Of a stretch of 9,306 nucleotides of DNA, positions 1 to 9,116 are shown piece by piece. The stretch covers positions 1 to 9,306 of the forward strand of contig CALBET010000636.1 in NCBI GenBank assembly GCA_937888665.1, written 5' to 3'. This stretch comes from an uncultured Acidobacteriota bacterium. Lineage in GTDB: Bacteria > Acidobacteriota > Vicinamibacteria > Vicinamibacterales > UBA8438. Under the pieces are notes generated by a model, which was not told the origin of the DNA, searched no databases, and worked only from the letters and a program-made list of their open reading frames with translations. A program made the translations under genes and the position numbers. Within the stretch, counting starts at the first letter, position 1; each line of letters opens with the position of its first letter.

Positions 1-54
1 GGTCCTCGGTGGAGGCACGAGTGCCGCCAGGCGCTGGAGCAGCTCGTGGGGGGA
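1..54 (-). mobile_element. Fragment resembling an IS91-type (Y2) transposase, running off the window
   Basis: Read on the minus strand from 54 to 1, the peptide is SPHELLQRLAALVPPPRT. This matches what I recall of a conserved C-terminal segment of IS91-like rolling-circle transposases, where L-L-x-x-L/I-A-A-L-V-P-P-P-R is followed by a R/H-rich segment and a GVLAPN-like motif. The conserved continuation would lie left of base 1. The sequence upstream (bases 55-200) is not transposase but a lipoprotein start in another frame, so the transposase is 5'-truncated here. Only 18 residues support this, so it is a lead rather than a firm call. Confidence 0.42.
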
Positions 55-200
55 GGCTCCCCACAGACCCGGTCGCCGGTCACAGGAGAGACCAGCTCCA
101 GGGTGGGAGCCGGAGGCGTCTCCGCGGTGTCCTGGGACCCGCTAGCACAGGCCGCGAACACGGCCAGCGTCGAGCCTAAAATAGTGGTGGACCGCAGCAC
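1..200 (-). CDS. 5' part of a lipoprotein gene, running off the window and possibly interrupted
   Basis: Unrecognised probable lipoprotein. The reading frame opens with GTG at 200-198, preceded by an excellent Shine-Dalgarno (AGGAGG, complement of 205-210) four bases upstream. The N-terminus has an Arg, then a hydrophobic stretch ending in VFAAC (Cys18), a plausible though imperfect lipobox because Phe is at -3. A short Asp/Ser/Thr/Pro linker and PTLELVSPVTGDRVCGEP follow, the opening of a beta-sandwich-like domain. The divergent gene at 266 begins in the same way (Cys, linker, PTL, Pro, Gly, Val), so the two look like relatives. The frame stays open to base 1, but after about base 56 it reads as low-complexity nonsense, while another frame there resembles a transposase. 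The lipoprotein part is therefore probably cut at about base 55. The gene is too short for gene finders with a minimum length and its 3' end is not in the window. Confidence 0.5.
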   Translation of the reverse strand, partial: MLRSTTILGSTLAVFAACASGSQDTAETPPAPTLELVSPVTGDRVCGEPPPTSCSSAWRHSCLHRG

Positions 201-201
201 C

Positions 202-210
202 TCACCTCCT
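202..210 (-). promoter_or_regulatory. Strong Shine-Dalgarno deciding the GTG start at 200
   Basis: The complement reads AGGAGGTGA, a near-perfect anti-16S match directly before GTG at 200-198. It is the main reason for accepting a short minus-strand gene here that opens with a GTG codon. Confidence 0.5.
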
Positions 211-265
211 CAGGCTGACAAGATAGACCTGTGGAGTCGAGGCTGCACCTCGAACGGAGTCGCCG

Positions 266-700
266 ATGTTTCCTCTGTCCCTCCTTGTCTCCTTGGCTTG
301 CACAAACGGTGCTGGCGACTCGGACTCTGCGGTGGAGCTTCCCACCTTGCGCTTCCTGGCTCCGGACGAAGGCGCTGTCGTGGAAGCCGGCACGGTTCAG
401 GTGTCGCTCATCGCGGAGCACGTGGTGCTGGTCGAGCAGACCGCTCGGGCTGTCCCGCCGCTGCTCTGGCTCGTGGACGCATCGCTCGAACAGGCGCGGG
501 CGCATGAGGACGGAAGCACGCCGGAGGGCTCGGTGGCGCTCTCTCTGGATGGCGTTCAGATCCAGGTCCTCAGCGGCACGACCGCTACGCTGAGCGATGT
601 GGCCGCAGGGGCCCACAGGCTGGACGCAGGGCTTCTGGATGCGGAAGGGGCACCGTGGAGTCCCGAGGTCGCGGCCTCGGTGGAGTTCACCGCCCAGTAG
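266..700 (+). CDS. Small putative lipoprotein with a beta-sandwich-like domain
   Basis: Encodes 144 residues of unknown function. The start ATG is preceded by GGAG (256-259) at six bases, and no other in-frame start exists after the stop at 224. Residues 1-12 (MFPLSLLVSLAC) are hydrophobic and end in Cys12, followed by an Asp/Ser/Gly linker, as in lipoproteins anchored to a membrane. The signal is short, lacks a positive charge, and its SLAC box is not canonical, so lipidation is inference. The rest has alternating hydrophobic residues and motifs such as PTLRFLAPDEGAVVEAGTV, suggesting a single immunoglobulin- or fibronectin-like domain. It is divergent from the lipoprotein start at 200 with a similar opening, and only about 65 bases separate the two starts. 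Its 3' end overlaps the converging gene at 687 by 14 bases. Confidence 0.6.
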   Translation: MFPLSLLVSLACTNGAGDSDSAVELPTLRFLAPDEGAVVEAGTVQVSLIAEHVVLVEQTARAVPPLLWLVDASLEQARAHEDGSTPEGSVALSLDGVQIQVLSGTTATLSDVAAGAHRLDAGLLDAEGAPWSPEVAASVEFTAQ

Positions 701-1298
701 GGGTCAGTCGCTCGACATGGTGGGGTGCGCCGAAGCCTGGCATGGCCGTGATGAAGTAGCCCTCCAAGTGAATGTTGGAGTCTTTGGGGGCTTCTCGAAG
801 CCTGTATTCCGACGAAAACACCGCGGTTCCGTCCGGATCGACATGGAGCTGAAGGACATCGATCTGAGCGGTCTGCGGGGAGTACAAGACCAATCGCGTT
901 TGCCCATCGCCGCTCGGATTCGGGTCCCCGATCAGGGATGTGTTCCCGTATTCGCTCACCACCACGCACTCTTCGCTGCCGATCTCCGGCCAGCTTGCCA
1001 CCCAATGGATGCGCTGGCCTGTGCGGTCCAGCAGCACAAGGTCCACCGTGTGGCAGGGCTGGTCGCCTCTCCGGCGATTGGAGACAAGACAGGTCACGGC
1101 GTCGGCGGGCCACGCCGAGCCAGCACCCCAGTCCACGTCTTCGCTGCAGAGGGCGCTGTGCGGGTCGTGGAAGAGCTGATCGTGTCGTTCGTCGTGGGGA
1201 AAGTCGATCACCGTCTCCAGCTCGTCCCCGTCCTGGGTGTTGTTCATCAGAGTATAGCCGGTACAAACGGCCTTCTTGGCGGATCTTGAAGTTACCAC
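687..1298 (-). CDS. C-terminal part of a probable exported protein, N-terminus lost or uncertain
   Basis: Unrecognised. The open frame extends upstream to 1634, but the part beyond about 1300 translates the antisense of the repeat at 1448-1706 and its hairpin-rich flank, so it is not native sequence. The part kept here looks like real protein: mixed composition, beta-rich stretches (VDLVLLDRTGQRIHWVASW, TRLVLYSPQTAQIDVLQLHV), five scattered Cys and several His. This suits an extracytoplasmic, perhaps propeller-like domain. Possible starts are GTG at 1298 and ATG at 1247; neither has a ribosome-binding site and no signal peptide is visible. The most likely reading is a gene whose 5' end was replaced when the repeat arrived, leaving a remnant. 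It converges on and overlaps the lipoprotein gene ending at 700. Confidence 0.45.
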   Translation of the reverse strand: MVTSRSAKKAVCTGYTLMNNTQDGDELETVIDFPHDERHDQLFHDPHSALCSEDVDWGAGSAWPADAVTCLVSNRRRGDQPCHTVDLVLLDRTGQRIHWVASWPEIGSEECVVVSEYGNTSLIGDPNPSGDGQTRLVLYSPQTAQIDVLQLHVDPDGTAVFSSEYRLREAPKDSNIHLEGYFITAMPGFGAPHHVERLTPTGR

Positions 1299-1381
1299 AA
1301 TGGGACTTATGCGCGTTTGTTGGGCGCCCGAGCTGAAGGATCCACTGATTTGCTGCGCGACAGAATCGACCAGCGGAGCGA

Positions 1382-1443
1382 GCGCCAAAGGCGCGAGGGA
1401 CTGACCGAGTCCCGTCGGCGAAGCCGCGAGGAGCGCAGCGACG
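1382..1443. other. Hairpin-rich flank next to the left tRNA-like end
   Basis: This stretch holds several small inverted repeats: GCGCC-AAA-GGCGC (1382-1394), GACT..AGTC, GGC-GAA-GCC, and outer arms CGTCG and CGACG. It lies directly 3' of the tRNA-like CCA end as read on the minus strand. Such GC hairpins often follow tRNA genes, so it may have been copied along with the 3' end from a donor tRNA locus. No clear T-tract is present, so I do not call it a terminator. The right repeat copy lacks this flank. Confidence 0.35.
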
Positions 1444-1445
1444 AG

Positions 1446-1473
1446 TGGTGGAGCCGCCGGGAATCGAACCCGG
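1446..1473 (-). other. tRNA/tmRNA 3'-end remnant heading the left repeat copy
   Basis: On the minus strand, 1473 to 1446 reads as T-stem CCGGG, loop TTCGATT, T-stem CCCGG, acceptor strand CGGCTCC, discriminator A and CCA. The T-stem pairs perfectly and the loop fits the TTCRANN consensus, so this is an exact tRNA-type 3' end. Nothing upstream within tRNA distance pairs with CGGCTCC or forms D and anticodon arms, so it is a fragment and not a gene. The acceptor ending CTCCACCA is also typical of tmRNA. Read on the plus strand it gives the WSRRESNPG peptide often seen in spurious ORFs over tRNA ends. Confidence 0.75.
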
Positions 1474-1706
1474 GCGAAACCAAGGATCCCCAAGGGTTGG
1501 ATGGGGTTCCGCAAGGGTCGACCGTTGGCGTCCCCGAGGCCAACTCCGCGGACCCTCGTGGTGTGATCGATTCCGTGAACGATTCCTCGAGCCCCCGCGC
1601 GAAGCTCATCGAGGTGCTCAGCACCACCGTCCATACCGCGGCCGAAGCCGGCGATCTATTCGCCGCACACATCGCCCGCGAAGCCCTGGCGAAATTGCTC
1701 TCGGCG
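1448..1706 (+). repeat. Left copy of a tRNA-headed direct repeat of about 260 bp
   Basis: Aligned by hand with 7471-7729, this copy matches over 86 codons without a gap. The first 36 bases (1448-1483 and 7471-7506) are identical, and about three quarters of the plus-frame residues are shared. The plus frame ends at TAG 1716-1718 after WSRRESNPGET...RGVIDSVNDSSSPRAKLIE...AREALAKLL, a helical-looking tail. I do not call a gene. Nonsynonymous changes outnumber synonymous ones (roughly 22 to 11 codons), the antisense frame is almost as conserved, and no credible start or ribosome-binding site precedes it. It may be a dispersed genomic repeat with a tRNA-derived head. It lies 60 bases beyond the stop of the kinase operon. 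Confidence 0.75.
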
Positions 1707-1765
1707 TCGGACGGCTAGTGCGGGTGGAGCAGCGTGAGCCCAGACGGTCGAGCCACAACCAAAGG

Positions 1766-4323
<2,558 letters not shown>

Positions 4324-4327
<4 letters not shown>

Positions 4328-4710
4328 TGGCCATTGGCATGTTCTTCCAGAATGGCTGCAATCGTCTCTGCAAAGCTGCGCGTGTCGATCGGCTTGCTGA
4401 TGTAGCCATCAAACCCCGCCTGTATCAACCGCTGTCGGTCCCCCGCCATCGCGAATGCCGTCACCGCGATGACGGGGATCCTGGGTAGCAGCGGGTCCTC
4501 CCTCATCTCGGATAGGAGCAGCTCACCGCCGCCGCCCGGAAGCTGGATGTCCATGACGACGAGAGCCGGAACGGCGTCGCGAAGCCGACAGCGGCCCTCC
4601 TCCACCGACCGTGCCTGGCACACGTCGTAGCCAGCGAGCTCCAGGATGTCGCGGAACAGTCGCTGGCTGCGGGCGTCATCCTCGACGACCAGTATTCGCG
4701 GTCGCTGCAT
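4324..4710 (-). CDS. Single-domain response regulator (DivK/CheY type)
   Basis: A stand-alone receiver of 128 residues with no output domain. All active-site positions are visible: acidic Glu10/Asp11/Asp12 (ILVVEDD), phospho-acceptor Asp54 (LVVMDIQLPGGGG), Thr84 (VIAVTAFAM) and Lys106 (GYISKPID). The AGDRQRLIQAGFDGYISKPI region resembles DivK-type regulators, which act by protein contact with kinases. I choose ATG at 4710, which overlaps the upstream kinase stop as TGATG and has GAGGAG eight bases upstream; a TTG one codon earlier is less likely. It lies between two hybrid kinases with overlaps on both sides, so its natural role is as a phosphate shuttle or allosteric partner between them. 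That role is inference. Confidence 0.93.
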
Positions 4711-6788
4711 CAAGCTGACTCCTCGACGTTACGCTTGCTCCTACCCACCGCACGCCGGACAGCGCGGATCAATTCCTGCGACTGATTCACGGCACGAGAT
4801 GCGAGGATCTCGTGGATGTCGATGTCCCACCGATCGAGGGGCGGGCCGTTTTCGTCCACGAGCGCGATCACCTGTGGGCGGCGGTCCATCCCGTTCAGCC
4901 AGTCGAGGCACGCGACCGCCCGCGCGGGCTGGTGGGTCAGATCGACAATGCCCACGTCAGGGGAGAACTCACCGAGCACCTCCGCTGACACTGCAGACTC
5001 TCGACGGACGGTGCAGCCCGCACGGCGGAGCGCTCCCTCGACTTCGATGAGGTCGCTGCTTTCGGAATCGAGCACACACACGCGGATGCCGTCGAGTGGC
5101 TCGATGACAATCCCGATTCGCTCGAGCGCTTCTTGAAGACGCTCGTGAGACACGGGCTTGACCAAATACTCGTCGGCTCCCAGAACCCGCACACGCTGGG
5201 GCTCATCGACCACCGAGATCACGATGACTGGAATGCCTGCCGTCTCGGGGTTTGACTTGAGCCGCGCCAGCGTCTCCCAGCCGTCCCTGCTGGGCATCAG
5301 GATGTCGAGGGTGATGGCCACCGGCTGGAGCTTGCCCGCGATGGCCAGAGCCTCGATTCCGTCGCCCGTACGCCTCACACCCAAGCCGAGCGATCGCAGC
5401 TCTCCAGCGATCAGGTCGGCTGCATTGTCATCGTCCTCGACCACCAGCACCATGGGGCCTGACAACTTGTCGACGGCGGGCTCCGCAGACGTGGGCGTTC
5501 GCAGAGGCAGGCTGACGCTAAACGTCGAACCGCTTCCGAGTTCGCTCTGCACCGCTACGGACCCGCCGTGCATCTCGACGAGGCGCTGGGTCACGGCGAG
5601 GCCCAGACCTGTTCCTCCGACTTCCGCCCTCTCGTTGATCCGCTCGAATGGAAGAAACAGCCGAGGCAGCTCCTCTTCGGCGATGCCAACCCCGGTGTCT
5701 CGAACGCTGAGGATGATGGCGCCCTCCGCCTCCGAGACGCTCAACTGGACGCTGCCGCCGGCCGGCGTGAATTTGATCGCATTGGACAACAGGTTGTAGG
5801 CAACCTGCTTCAGTCGTGTGGGGTCGATCCAGGCTTGCGGCAGATCATCGGCAGCCACGTCGCCGTCCAACGCGACACCGCGCTCGTCAGCCAGCGGACG
5901 GACCGCCGCAAGGACCGAGTCGGCCACCTCCGCCACGTCGATCATCTCACGACGGAGCGTGAGGCGGCCCGCCTCGATTCTGGACAGATCGAGGATGTCG
6001 TTGATCAGCGTGAGGAGATGCTTGCCGCTCTCGAGCACGTCCTTCACGTAGCCGCTCTGCCGCTCGTTGAGGGGCCCGAAATGTTGGGCGTCGAGCAGCT
6101 CCGAAAATCCGATGATCGCGTTGAGCGGCGTCCGCAGCTCGTGGCTCATGTTGGCCAGGAAGGCGCTCTTGGCGCGGTTGGATGCGTCGGCTGCTTCCTT
6201 TGCCCGCTGCAGCTCCGCTTCAGCGTGTTTGCGGCTGGTGATATCCATCCAGTTTCCGATCATCTCGATCGGATTGCCTTCACGGTCCCGTTTGAGCACA
6301 ACTTGGTCGTGGACCCAGCGCCAAGAGCCATCCGCCGCCTGCCACCGGTACTCGTGGACATGCCGGCCGTGCTCGAACAACTGGCCGAGCTCCGCGAAGA
6401 CCCGCGGCGCGTCATCTGGATGGATTCGCGATGCCCAGAAGCCCGCATCGTCGAGGAAGTCCTGCGGTGTGAAGCCAAACTGCGGCGTAATGTTGTCCGC
6501 AATGAAGGTGGCGCCAAACGGCTCTTCCGCGGCACAGGTGTATACGGTCGTCGGGCTCGTCGCGATGATGTGGGCAAGTCTCTGGTCCGTTGTGCGCTCG
6601 TCATGCCGGGCACGTTCGCGCTCCGCGGTCGAAATCTCAATCTCTTCGGCCAGCACATTGACCGCGTAAGCGACTGCGTCGAGATCGTCGCCAGTCGAGG
6701 ACAGGCGGCATCGTGCGCTGAAGTCGCCCGACGCCAAGGTCTCGAGCGCTGCCAGAAGCTCGTCCAAGCGGTCTTGGTCTTCGATCAT
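4710..6788 (-). CDS. Soluble sensor histidine kinase (HAMP-like/PAS/HisKA/HATPase) with two C-terminal receivers
   Basis: Encodes 692 residues from ATG 6788, chosen because it overlaps the upstream stop as ATGA; GTG at 6809 would add seven residues. Residues about 5-50 (LETLASGDFSARCRL...GDDLDAVAYAVNVLAEEI) look like a HAMP-type helical module without membrane anchors. A PAS_3-type domain (about 75-190) has WASRIHPDD and ends in DITSRKHAE. The core has His216 (MSHELRTPLN), Asn336 (NLLSNAIKF), G1 DTGVGI from Asp364, FERI, and G2 GGTGLGL (391-397). The first receiver (about 445-555) is complete: Glu451/Asp452/Asp453, Asp495, Ser525, Lys544. The second (about 566-685) keeps an Asp616 candidate but lacks the conserved Lys-Pro, with ILASRAV in its place, so it is probably a pseudo-receiver. 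Both operon neighbours overlap it. Confidence 0.93.
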   Translation of the reverse strand: MIEDQDRLDELLAALETLASGDFSARCRLSSTGDDLDAVAYAVNVLAEEIEISTAERERARHDERTTDQRLAHIIATSPTTVYTCAAEEPFGATFIADNITPQFGFTPQDFLDDAGFWASRIHPDDAPRVFAELGQLFEHGRHVHEYRWQAADGSWRWVHDQVVLKRDREGNPIEMIGNWMDITSRKHAEAELQRAKEAADASNRAKSAFLANMSHELRTPLNAIIGFSELLDAQHFGPLNERQSGYVKDVLESGKHLLTLINDILDLSRIEAGRLTLRREMIDVAEVADSVLAAVRPLADERGVALDGDVAADDLPQAWIDPTRLKQVAYNLLSNAIKFTPAGGSVQLSVSEAEGAIILSVRDTGVGIAEEELPRLFLPFERINERAEVGGTGLGLAVTQRLVEMHGGSVAVQSELGSGSTFSVSLPLRTPTSAEPAVDKLSGPMVLVVEDDDNAADLIAGELRSLGLGVRRTGDGIEALAIAGKLQPVAITLDILMPSRDGWETLARLKSNPETAGIPVIVISVVDEPQRVRVLGADEYLVKPVSHERLQEALERIGIVIEPLDGIRVCVLDSESSDLIEVEGALRRAGCTVRRESAVSAEVLGEFSPDVGIVDLTHQPARAVACLDWLNGMDRRPQVIALVDENGPPLDRWDIDIHEILASRAVNQSQELIRAVRRAVGRSKRNVEESA

Positions 6789-7159
6789 GTGAGAAATCCG
6801 TTGAGCCACTGAACCGCTTCCTCTTCGGACGTGAACATCTTTGCCGGCTGCCCTGGGCGACCGATGCGCAGAAACACGTTGGCGATGATGCGCGTGAACG
6901 ACGAGCCCACGAGTAAGCCCTGCGCCGCGGAATCCGCGTTCGCGTAAGCCTGTCGCGCCGCTCGAGTCATGGCGCCTGTCTCACGCATGTCCACGAGCAC
7001 CGGCAGCAACATACCTCGAGCGAGCTGCCTCAACGCCGCGATGTTCTCGATCGCTTTGTCCTCGTCGTGCTCGACGCCGGACGCCGCGCGGAAGCAGAGG
7101 ATCCCGTCTTCTCGCAACGTAACGGAGCCCGACCGAGTGTGCGTGGTCCTACCCTCCAC
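6785..7159 (-). CDS. STAS/SpoIIAA-like small protein (DUF7793-like)
   Basis: First gene of the operon, 124 residues. It resembles small proteins known as DUF7793 or STAS/SEC14-like: a short N-terminal strand pair (GSVTLREDGILCFRA), a helix (KAIENIAALRQLA), a central strand PVLVDMRETGAMTRAARQAY (53-72), then GLLVGSSFTRIIANVFL and the C-terminal KMFTSEEEAVQWL. Relatives occur beside sensor kinases; STAS-like proteins generally act by protein-protein contact, so it may tune the kinase encoded downstream (inference). I choose GTG at 7159 because GGAG lies eight bases upstream (7168-7171, complement). A longer frame from TTG 7216 would only translate a hexamer tandem repeat as Arg-Leu repeats. Its stop overlaps the kinase ATG as ATGA. 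Confidence 0.8.
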   Translation of the reverse strand: MEGRTTHTRSGSVTLREDGILCFRAASGVEHDEDKAIENIAALRQLARGMLLPVLVDMRETGAMTRAARQAYANADSAAQGLLVGSSFTRIIANVFLRIGRPGQPAKMFTSEEEAVQWLNGFLT

Positions 7160-7167
7160 GAGGGAAG

Positions 7168-7171
7168 CTCC
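7168..7171 (-). promoter_or_regulatory. Ribosome-binding site deciding the GTG 7159 start
   Basis: The complement reads GGAG, eight bases before GTG 7159-7157. It supports the short start over the TTG at 7216, which would translate the tandem repeat. Confidence 0.55.
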
Positions 7172-7192
7172 GCGTAGTGGCGCATCCCGTCC

Positions 7193-7220
7193 ACGCAGAC
7201 GCAGACGCAGACGCAAACGC
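7193..7220. repeat. Hexamer tandem repeat (acgcag, about 4.7 copies)
   Basis: Three perfect copies of acgcag (7193-7210), one variant copy acgcaa (7211-7216) and a partial acgc. It lies in the leader of the signalling operon, about 35-60 bases upstream of the chosen GTG start. Copy-number change in steps of six would alter leader length without shifting a frame. Confidence 0.75.
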
Positions 7221-7455
7221 CCGTGCTGTGTCAGGCCGCGCGCTCACTGCGGCGCGGGGGTGTAGAGATGCCGTGTCGGGGTGGCTCGGGGTTCGTGCTC
7301 GGTGGATCATGTGGGCCGGGTACTCGGATATGCGCCCGCCCAAACGGCACGCCGATAGACTCGCACCGTCTTGTATCCCCGACTCCGTCTGCGCACCAGG
7401 CCCGGCGCCCGACAAGCACGGACCCGGGAAGCAGCGATCTTGGACAAGTCGATGT
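7221..7455. other. Intergenic stretch between the operon and the right repeat
   Basis: No convincing gene is visible on either strand; the open frames are short and read as Arg/Pro-rich nonsense. It should contain the minus-strand operon promoter. I see no clear -35/-10 pair; the complement contains GATACAAGAC and GTCTATC near 7340-7375, which are only weak candidates. Confidence 0.5.
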
Positions 7456-7469
7456 AATTATTGATAATT
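7456..7469. promoter_or_regulatory. AT-rich 14-base palindrome at the repeat border
   Basis: AATTAT-TG-ATAATT is an inverted repeat with six-base arms and a two-base centre, an AT island in GC-rich DNA. It ends two bases before the tRNA-like block of the right copy begins. It could be a regulator-binding site, a promoter element or a recombination-linked site; the sequence does not decide. Confidence 0.35.
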
Positions 7470-7470
7470 T

Positions 7471-7729
7471 GTGGAGCCGCCGGGAATCGAACCCGGGCGA
7501 AACCAATGGTCCTCAAGGGTTGGATGGTGGTCCCCAAGGGTCGACCCTTGCTGTCGGTGAGTCCAACTGCGCGGATGCTCGTGGCGTGATCGATTCCGTG
7601 ATCGATTCCTCGAGCCCGCGCGCGAAGCTCATCGAGGCGCTCACCGCGACCGTTCATAGCGCGACCGCGGCCGGCGATCTACTCACCGCGCGCGTCGCCC
7701 GCGAGGCGCTGGCGCAGCTTCTCGCAGCG
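7471..7729 (+). repeat. Right copy of the tRNA-headed direct repeat
   Basis: Same orientation as 1448-1706, offset by 6,023 bases, gap-free over 86 codons and identical over the first 36 bases. The T-arm and acceptor strand (complement of 7472-7496) are intact, but the bases at the CCA position read CAA. The plus frame continues past the similarity to TGA at 7769-7771 (PPRELDGRDGGPA). It contains a near-perfect internal tandem of gtgatcgattcc. As in the left copy, neither strand gives a persuasive gene. It is followed within about 190 bases by the conflict-system gene at 7915, so it sits at the junction of two functional blocks. Confidence 0.75.
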
Positions 7730-7868
7730 CCCCCCCGCGAGCTCGATGGCCGCGATGGAGGACCAGCATGATGCTGGGCGCCGGCGCCGCCGCCCAAGCC
7801 CTGTGGGGTTCCAAGTACCGCTTCTGCCTTCTCGTTGGGGTGCGCTTAGTTCGAGGACCACGGTGTGG

Positions 7869-7874
7869 TATATC
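7869..7874 (+). promoter_or_regulatory. Possible -10 element for the 7915 gene
   Basis: TATATC lies about 40 bases before the ATG at 7915. The matching -35 position (7846-7851, TTAGTT) is a poor fit, so this is a weak candidate. The ATG has only GGAA/TGAG-like sequence upstream. Confidence 0.25.
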
Positions 7875-7914
7875 CTGACCGCGACCGCGTGAAACCCGTC
7901 GGAACACTGAGTTC

Positions 7915-9116
7915 ATGCCTGCGAGTCACTCCGCCATCGACGCCGCTGTCGGCTACTACTACCAGGGCGTCTACGCGCTGCTGATCCTGCTCCAGGCCGG
8001 GGACGACGCCGAAGTGCTGCTTGAAGAGGCGGACGATGTCGTCCTAGAGGGAACCCAAAAGACGCTCCACCAGCTCAAGCACTCACTCGGCGCGGACCCA
8101 CGCCCGCTCTCGGTGAAGTGCCGGCAGGTTTGGACAACACTGAGGGCGTGGATCGACGCGGACGTTCCAGACGCGCAGCTTGTGCTCGTCTCATGTGCAC
8201 CCCTCCTGGCGAAGGACCCGCTGAATCAACTCGCGCTCACGCGTCAGGACCGGGACATCAGCGCAGTGCTGGCCGCGCTTGTTCACGAAGCGGAGCGTGT
8301 TCGAGACGCAAGACATGAGGCCGAAGCGCGCGATGAACCGAAGCTGCCCTATGAGGACCGCGCGCCCGGCGTATACTCTTTTCTGGCGCTCACCACCGAT
8401 GCGCGAACGAGACTCGTCAGCGAATCGCCGTCATCCCGAACTCGCCCAACATCCTGGAGGTTCGCGGCCGCATCGTGGAGTACTTCGAAGGCTGGGTCGA
8501 GCCTGAGATCCGCGAGTCATTCGTGACCGAGTTGCTCAAGTGGTGGGACTATCGTGCGTGTCGAAGCCTCGTCGGCGAACTGCCCCGACGCATCAGCCGC
8601 GCGGAAGTCTACCGGGAGCAGGCAGCAATTCGCTCTAGCCTGACGGCCCCCGCGCTTCCCGAGTCGTACAGTCGGCTACACCCGACCGATCCCGCCGACG
8701 GACTCAGCACGACTATGGAGCGCCAGATCGCCCTGGTGAAGGGCGGTGCCGAGCGCCTTGAGCGCGCCAGCCTAGCCCGCTGGCGTGCCCGTCGCCAGCG
8801 CGATGAGTGGCTCACAGGCGACCTCAGCCTGCGTTCCCGTTTCGCGGAGTTCGACGAGTTACTGGAAGCCCGCTGGAACGAACTTTTCGCCCCTCTTTCG
8901 CATGACCTCGAAGAAGCCGACGAGGCAACCTGCGAACAATCAGGGCGCCGTCTCCTCGACTGGTCGCACGTGAAGGCGCGGCAGGAGATTCCAACGCCTA
9001 CAGGAGGCGTGCGGGCCGACTACCTTGTCCCCGGATCGTATCAGCAACTGGCAGACGAGCTTCGAGTCGGCTGGCACCGCGACTGGAAGACGTTGATGCA
9101 AGAAGACAATGCCTGA
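7915..9116 (+). pseudogene. ABC-3C system effector: PD-(D/E)xK-like N-terminus plus conserved C-terminal module, frameshifted
   Basis: One gene split over two frames: 7915 to about 8417, then about 8418 to the stop at 9114-9116. Together they give about 400 residues. The N-terminus (IDAAVGYYYQGVYALLILLQAGD, then LLEEADDVVLEGTQKTLHQLKH) has the order expected of a PD-(D/E)xK nuclease of the DUF4297/Mrr kind, with acidic Glu37-Asp41 and Gln53-x-Lys55. The second part has WWDYRACRSLVG, QIALVKGG, LARWRARRQRDEW and the tail LLDWSH...GSYQQLADELRVGWH, which I recognise as the C-terminal domain of ABC three-component (ABC-3C) conflict systems. Restoring one base between GTC (8416-8418) and AGCGAATC gives LVQRIAVIPNSPNILEVRG, a smooth join. 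As it stands, translation would stop at 8526 and lose the C-terminal module. It could be genuine inactivation or a sequencing error. The downstream gene overlaps its end by eight bases. Confidence 0.72.

Noticed and set aside
1317..1718. Plus-strand WSRRESNPG-containing ORF as a real gene
   Set aside because: The start of the frame translates antisense tRNA sequence, there is no ribosome-binding site, and differences between the two copies are not enriched for silent changes.
5568..6812. Long plus-strand open frame of 414 codons
   Set aside because: It lies wholly antisense to the well-supported histidine kinase, has a GC-driven composition and no recognisable motif.
7775..7796. Rho-independent terminator after the right repeat (TGGGCG...CGCCCA)
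   Set aside because: The six-base stem is not followed by a T-tract, and such GC palindromes are expected by chance in this composition.
8411..8430. Programmed ribosomal frameshifting in the effector gene
   Set aside because: No slippery heptamer and no evident downstream stimulatory structure; a single missing base explains the change more simply.
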